Origin: RGEC01 sp044371405
GTDB taxonomy: Bacteria > Bacteroidota > Bacteroidia > NS11-12g > UBA955
Length of the DNA: 7,282 nucleotides
Direction of reading: 5' to 3'
NCBI GenBank assembly: GCA_044371405.1
Contig: JBILTS010000110.1
Coordinates: forward strand, 1 to 7,282
The first letter of the stretch is position 1. Each line of letters starts with the position of its first letter. Of this stretch, positions 5,695 to 7,282 are shown in pieces. A program made the translations under genes and the position numbers. The notes under the pieces were generated by a model. That model saw only the letters and a program-made list of their open reading frames with translations. It was not told the DNA's origin and did no database searches.

Positions 5695-7282
5695 TTTACT
5701 ACGGTTACCTTTCCTGTGTAACTTACGGTTTGTATACCACCCTTGAGCTTTGCAGTTATCTGATAGGAGTAAGTTCCTGCAGGCACAGGTTCATTGCCCG
5801 CATACCCATTCCAGCGGGGTATTGAGCTGCTTCCCTTGAAGATGATGCCACCCCATCGGTCGTAGACCTGGAAAGTTTCTATCTCAAATATATCGGGCAG
5901 GCCAAAACCCTCGTTCAGCCCGTCTTTGTTGGGCGAGAAAGCATTTGGAATGATGTCTTTTAGCGGCTGCACCACCCCTATCTCAAGACTGTCTTTGCCC
6001 ACACAACCCTTGGTGTTGGTAGCGGTAAGCAGCAGTTTGGTGTTATTGCTGAGCTGTATAGTAGCATTTTGCCTGTTGGCATTGCTGCCAAATACCGATG
6101 CCGGCTGCCACTGGTAGGTGTAATTACCGGCCGGTGTTACCTGAGCCGCCACATCCATATTTTGACCTTTCATGGTCATATTGCCTGATACAATTCGGGC
6201 AATGACCTCCGGCGGATTGCTCAGGATAATATTGACCGAATCTTTACACCCATTTTTATCAGTAAGCAAAACCCTGTATGTACCGGCCGGTAAGTTGCTG
6301 ATAGTATTGCCAGTTTGTCCTCCTTGCCATCGGAACTGGTAGGGTAATGTTCCACCGGCACCCGATGTGGTAATGCGTCCATTGCTGAAGTTATAACACG
6401 TAATAGAGTCTATTTTAGCAATGCTGATGACCGTTCTTGTTGGCTGCTGAACAGAAGCAATTACTGTATCAGCGCATCCGTATCCATCTGTGGCTATAAA
6501 TGCATAGTTGCCCTGTTGCAGCCCGGTGGCATTGGTACCCACTTGACCGTTACTCCAGCGGTATTGCAGCGGCGCAAACCCACCGCTTGCGTTGCCTGTA
6601 GCACTTCCGGTACTTCCATTGTAGCATTTAACGCTGTCTGTGCGGGTTATGGATGCCTGAACCCTGCCCGGATTGATAAAGTTAAAGGTATCTGCCGTAA
6701 AGCAACCCACACTGTCCTGCACCCTAACCGAATATTTTCCGGTAGTTTTTAGGAATACCGCACTGTCTTTTGGGCCGTGGCTCCACTGAACCGATTTCCA
6801 TTTCTTGCCCACCGAAAGGCGCAGGCTGTCGCGTTTGCAGTTGGTAAAGCGCAGGGTATCTGCGGCCACATTCAAAATAGGATTGGAAATACGCACGTAG
6901 GTGGTATCATAGCAGGTGCCGATACCGTTAAATTGTTTAAGCCATACCTGCGTGGTTCCTGCGGTTTGGATACGCGTGCGGAAGGTGGTGTCGCCGGTGG
7001 ACCATTCAATACCGGAATTATACGAAAAGTTATTAAACAATGATGTAATTTCAGAATTATTTATTTCACGATTCCATACACCAATCTCATCAATTACACC
7101 TTTCATATATCCAGCCCATCCATCTGTATTGGTGTGCGATGATCGGCCAAATCTAAAAATTCCGTTATTGGAAACTGTATTTAATCCTATAACAGAGCTT
7201 GTGTGAACCAATTTAGAATTGATAAAAAACTTAAAATTACTGTTTGAGTCCATAGTGAATGCTATATGATAAAATTTGCCGG
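5691..7282 (-). CDS. T9SS-secreted multidomain surface protein (LamG-like, SprB-like repeats, gliding-motility C-terminal domain), 5' end missing
   Basis: At least 530 residues; the frame stays open to the right edge. The ATG at 7253 is internal, since the preceding codons read GKFYHIAFT, a normal part of the LamG fold. Order, numbered from 7253: the end of a LamG/concanavalin-like domain (to about 74; FKFFINSKLVHT, VIDEIGVWNREI); an Ig/PKD-like stretch (about 75-200); two SprB-like repeats (about 205-262 and 280-338) with the pattern CYN-S-G...GG--PYQ-RW--GQ-G--...LPAGTY-----D--GC-D; another PKD-like segment; and a type B T9SS domain (433-520) with IPNAFSPNKDGLNE, VYDRWGG and VPAGTYSYQI. The last domain directs export through the T9SS and attachment at the cell surface. 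A role in adhesion, gliding or glycan binding is likely but inferred. The PorP/SprF partner overlaps its stop by 4 bp. Base composition drops sharply in the LamG part. Confidence 0.93.
   Translation of the reverse strand, partial: GKFYHIAFTMDSNSNFKFFINSKLVHTSSVIGLNTVSNNGIFRFGRSSHTNTDGWAGYMKGVIDEIGVWNREINNSEITSLFNNFSYNSGIEWSTGDTTFRTRIQTAGTTQVWLKQFNGIGTCYDTTYVRISNPILNVAADTLRFTNCKRDSLRLSVGKKWKSVQWSHGPKDSAVFLKTTGKYSVRVQDSVGCFTADTFNFINPGRVQASITRTDSVKCYNGSTGSATGNASGGFAPLQYRWSNGQVGTNATGLQQGNYAFIATDGYGCADTVIASVQQPTRTVISIAKIDSITCYNFSNGRITTSGAGGTLPYQFRWQGGQTGNTISNLPAGTYRVLLTDKNGCKDSVNIILSNPPEVIARIVSGNMTMKGQNMDVAAQVTPAGNYTYQWQPASVFGSNANRQNATIQLSNNTKLLLTATNTKGCVGKDSLEIGVVQPLKDIIPNAFSPNKDGLNEGFGLPDIFEIETFQVYDRWGGIIFKGSSSIPRWNGYAGNEPVPAGTYSYQITAKLKGGIQTVSYTGKVTVVK

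Overview
The window comes from a member of the Bacteroidota, probably a gliding or particle-associated lineage near Chitinophagales or Sphingobacteriales. The evidence is a gliding-motility-associated type IX secretion (T9SS) C-terminal domain on a large surface protein, a PorP/SprF partner directly downstream of it, the near absence of Shine-Dalgarno sequences, and one clear Bacteroidota-type promoter (TTG, then 22 nt, then TAnnTTTG).

Layout: (1) positions 1-142 hold the 3' end of lspA (lipoprotein signal peptidase). (2) Positions 143-792 are a gene-free stretch packed with palindromic repeats: small hairpins, a pair of related GC-rich hairpins that differ by a compensatory base-pair change, an 82-bp element that can fold into a four-way cloverleaf, and a long bulged hairpin. 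(3) rmuC (793-2109) and a class I SAM-dependent methyltransferase (2136-2939) lie in tandem on the + strand. (4) A more AT-rich two-gene unit follows (3183-4391), with its own promoter: a DUF6978-family protein and a DUF1828/DUF1829 protein, in the same frame and separated only by one stop codon. (5) Positions 4392-4698 contain a 171-bp non-coding element with perfect 23-bp terminal inverted repeats, lying between convergent genes. (6) On the - strand, a surface protein (LamG-like, SprB-like repeats, T9SS type B C-terminal domain) runs off the right edge and overlaps by 4 bp the start of a PorP/SprF-family gene.

How the genes work together: the two - strand genes form a standard T9SS cargo plus outer-membrane partner unit for secretion and surface attachment of an adhesin-like protein. 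lspA, rmuC and the methyltransferase look like ordinary chromosomal genes. The DUF6978-DUF1828/1829 pair is the best candidate for an undescribed system: both families lack an assigned function, the two are arranged for coupled translation, base composition sets them apart from the neighbours, and they are flanked by repeats. Its function cannot be read from the sequence. The other notable signal is the density of structured repeats in the intergenic spaces, and a sharp GC drop exactly at the LamG domain of the surface protein, which suggests domain acquisition.
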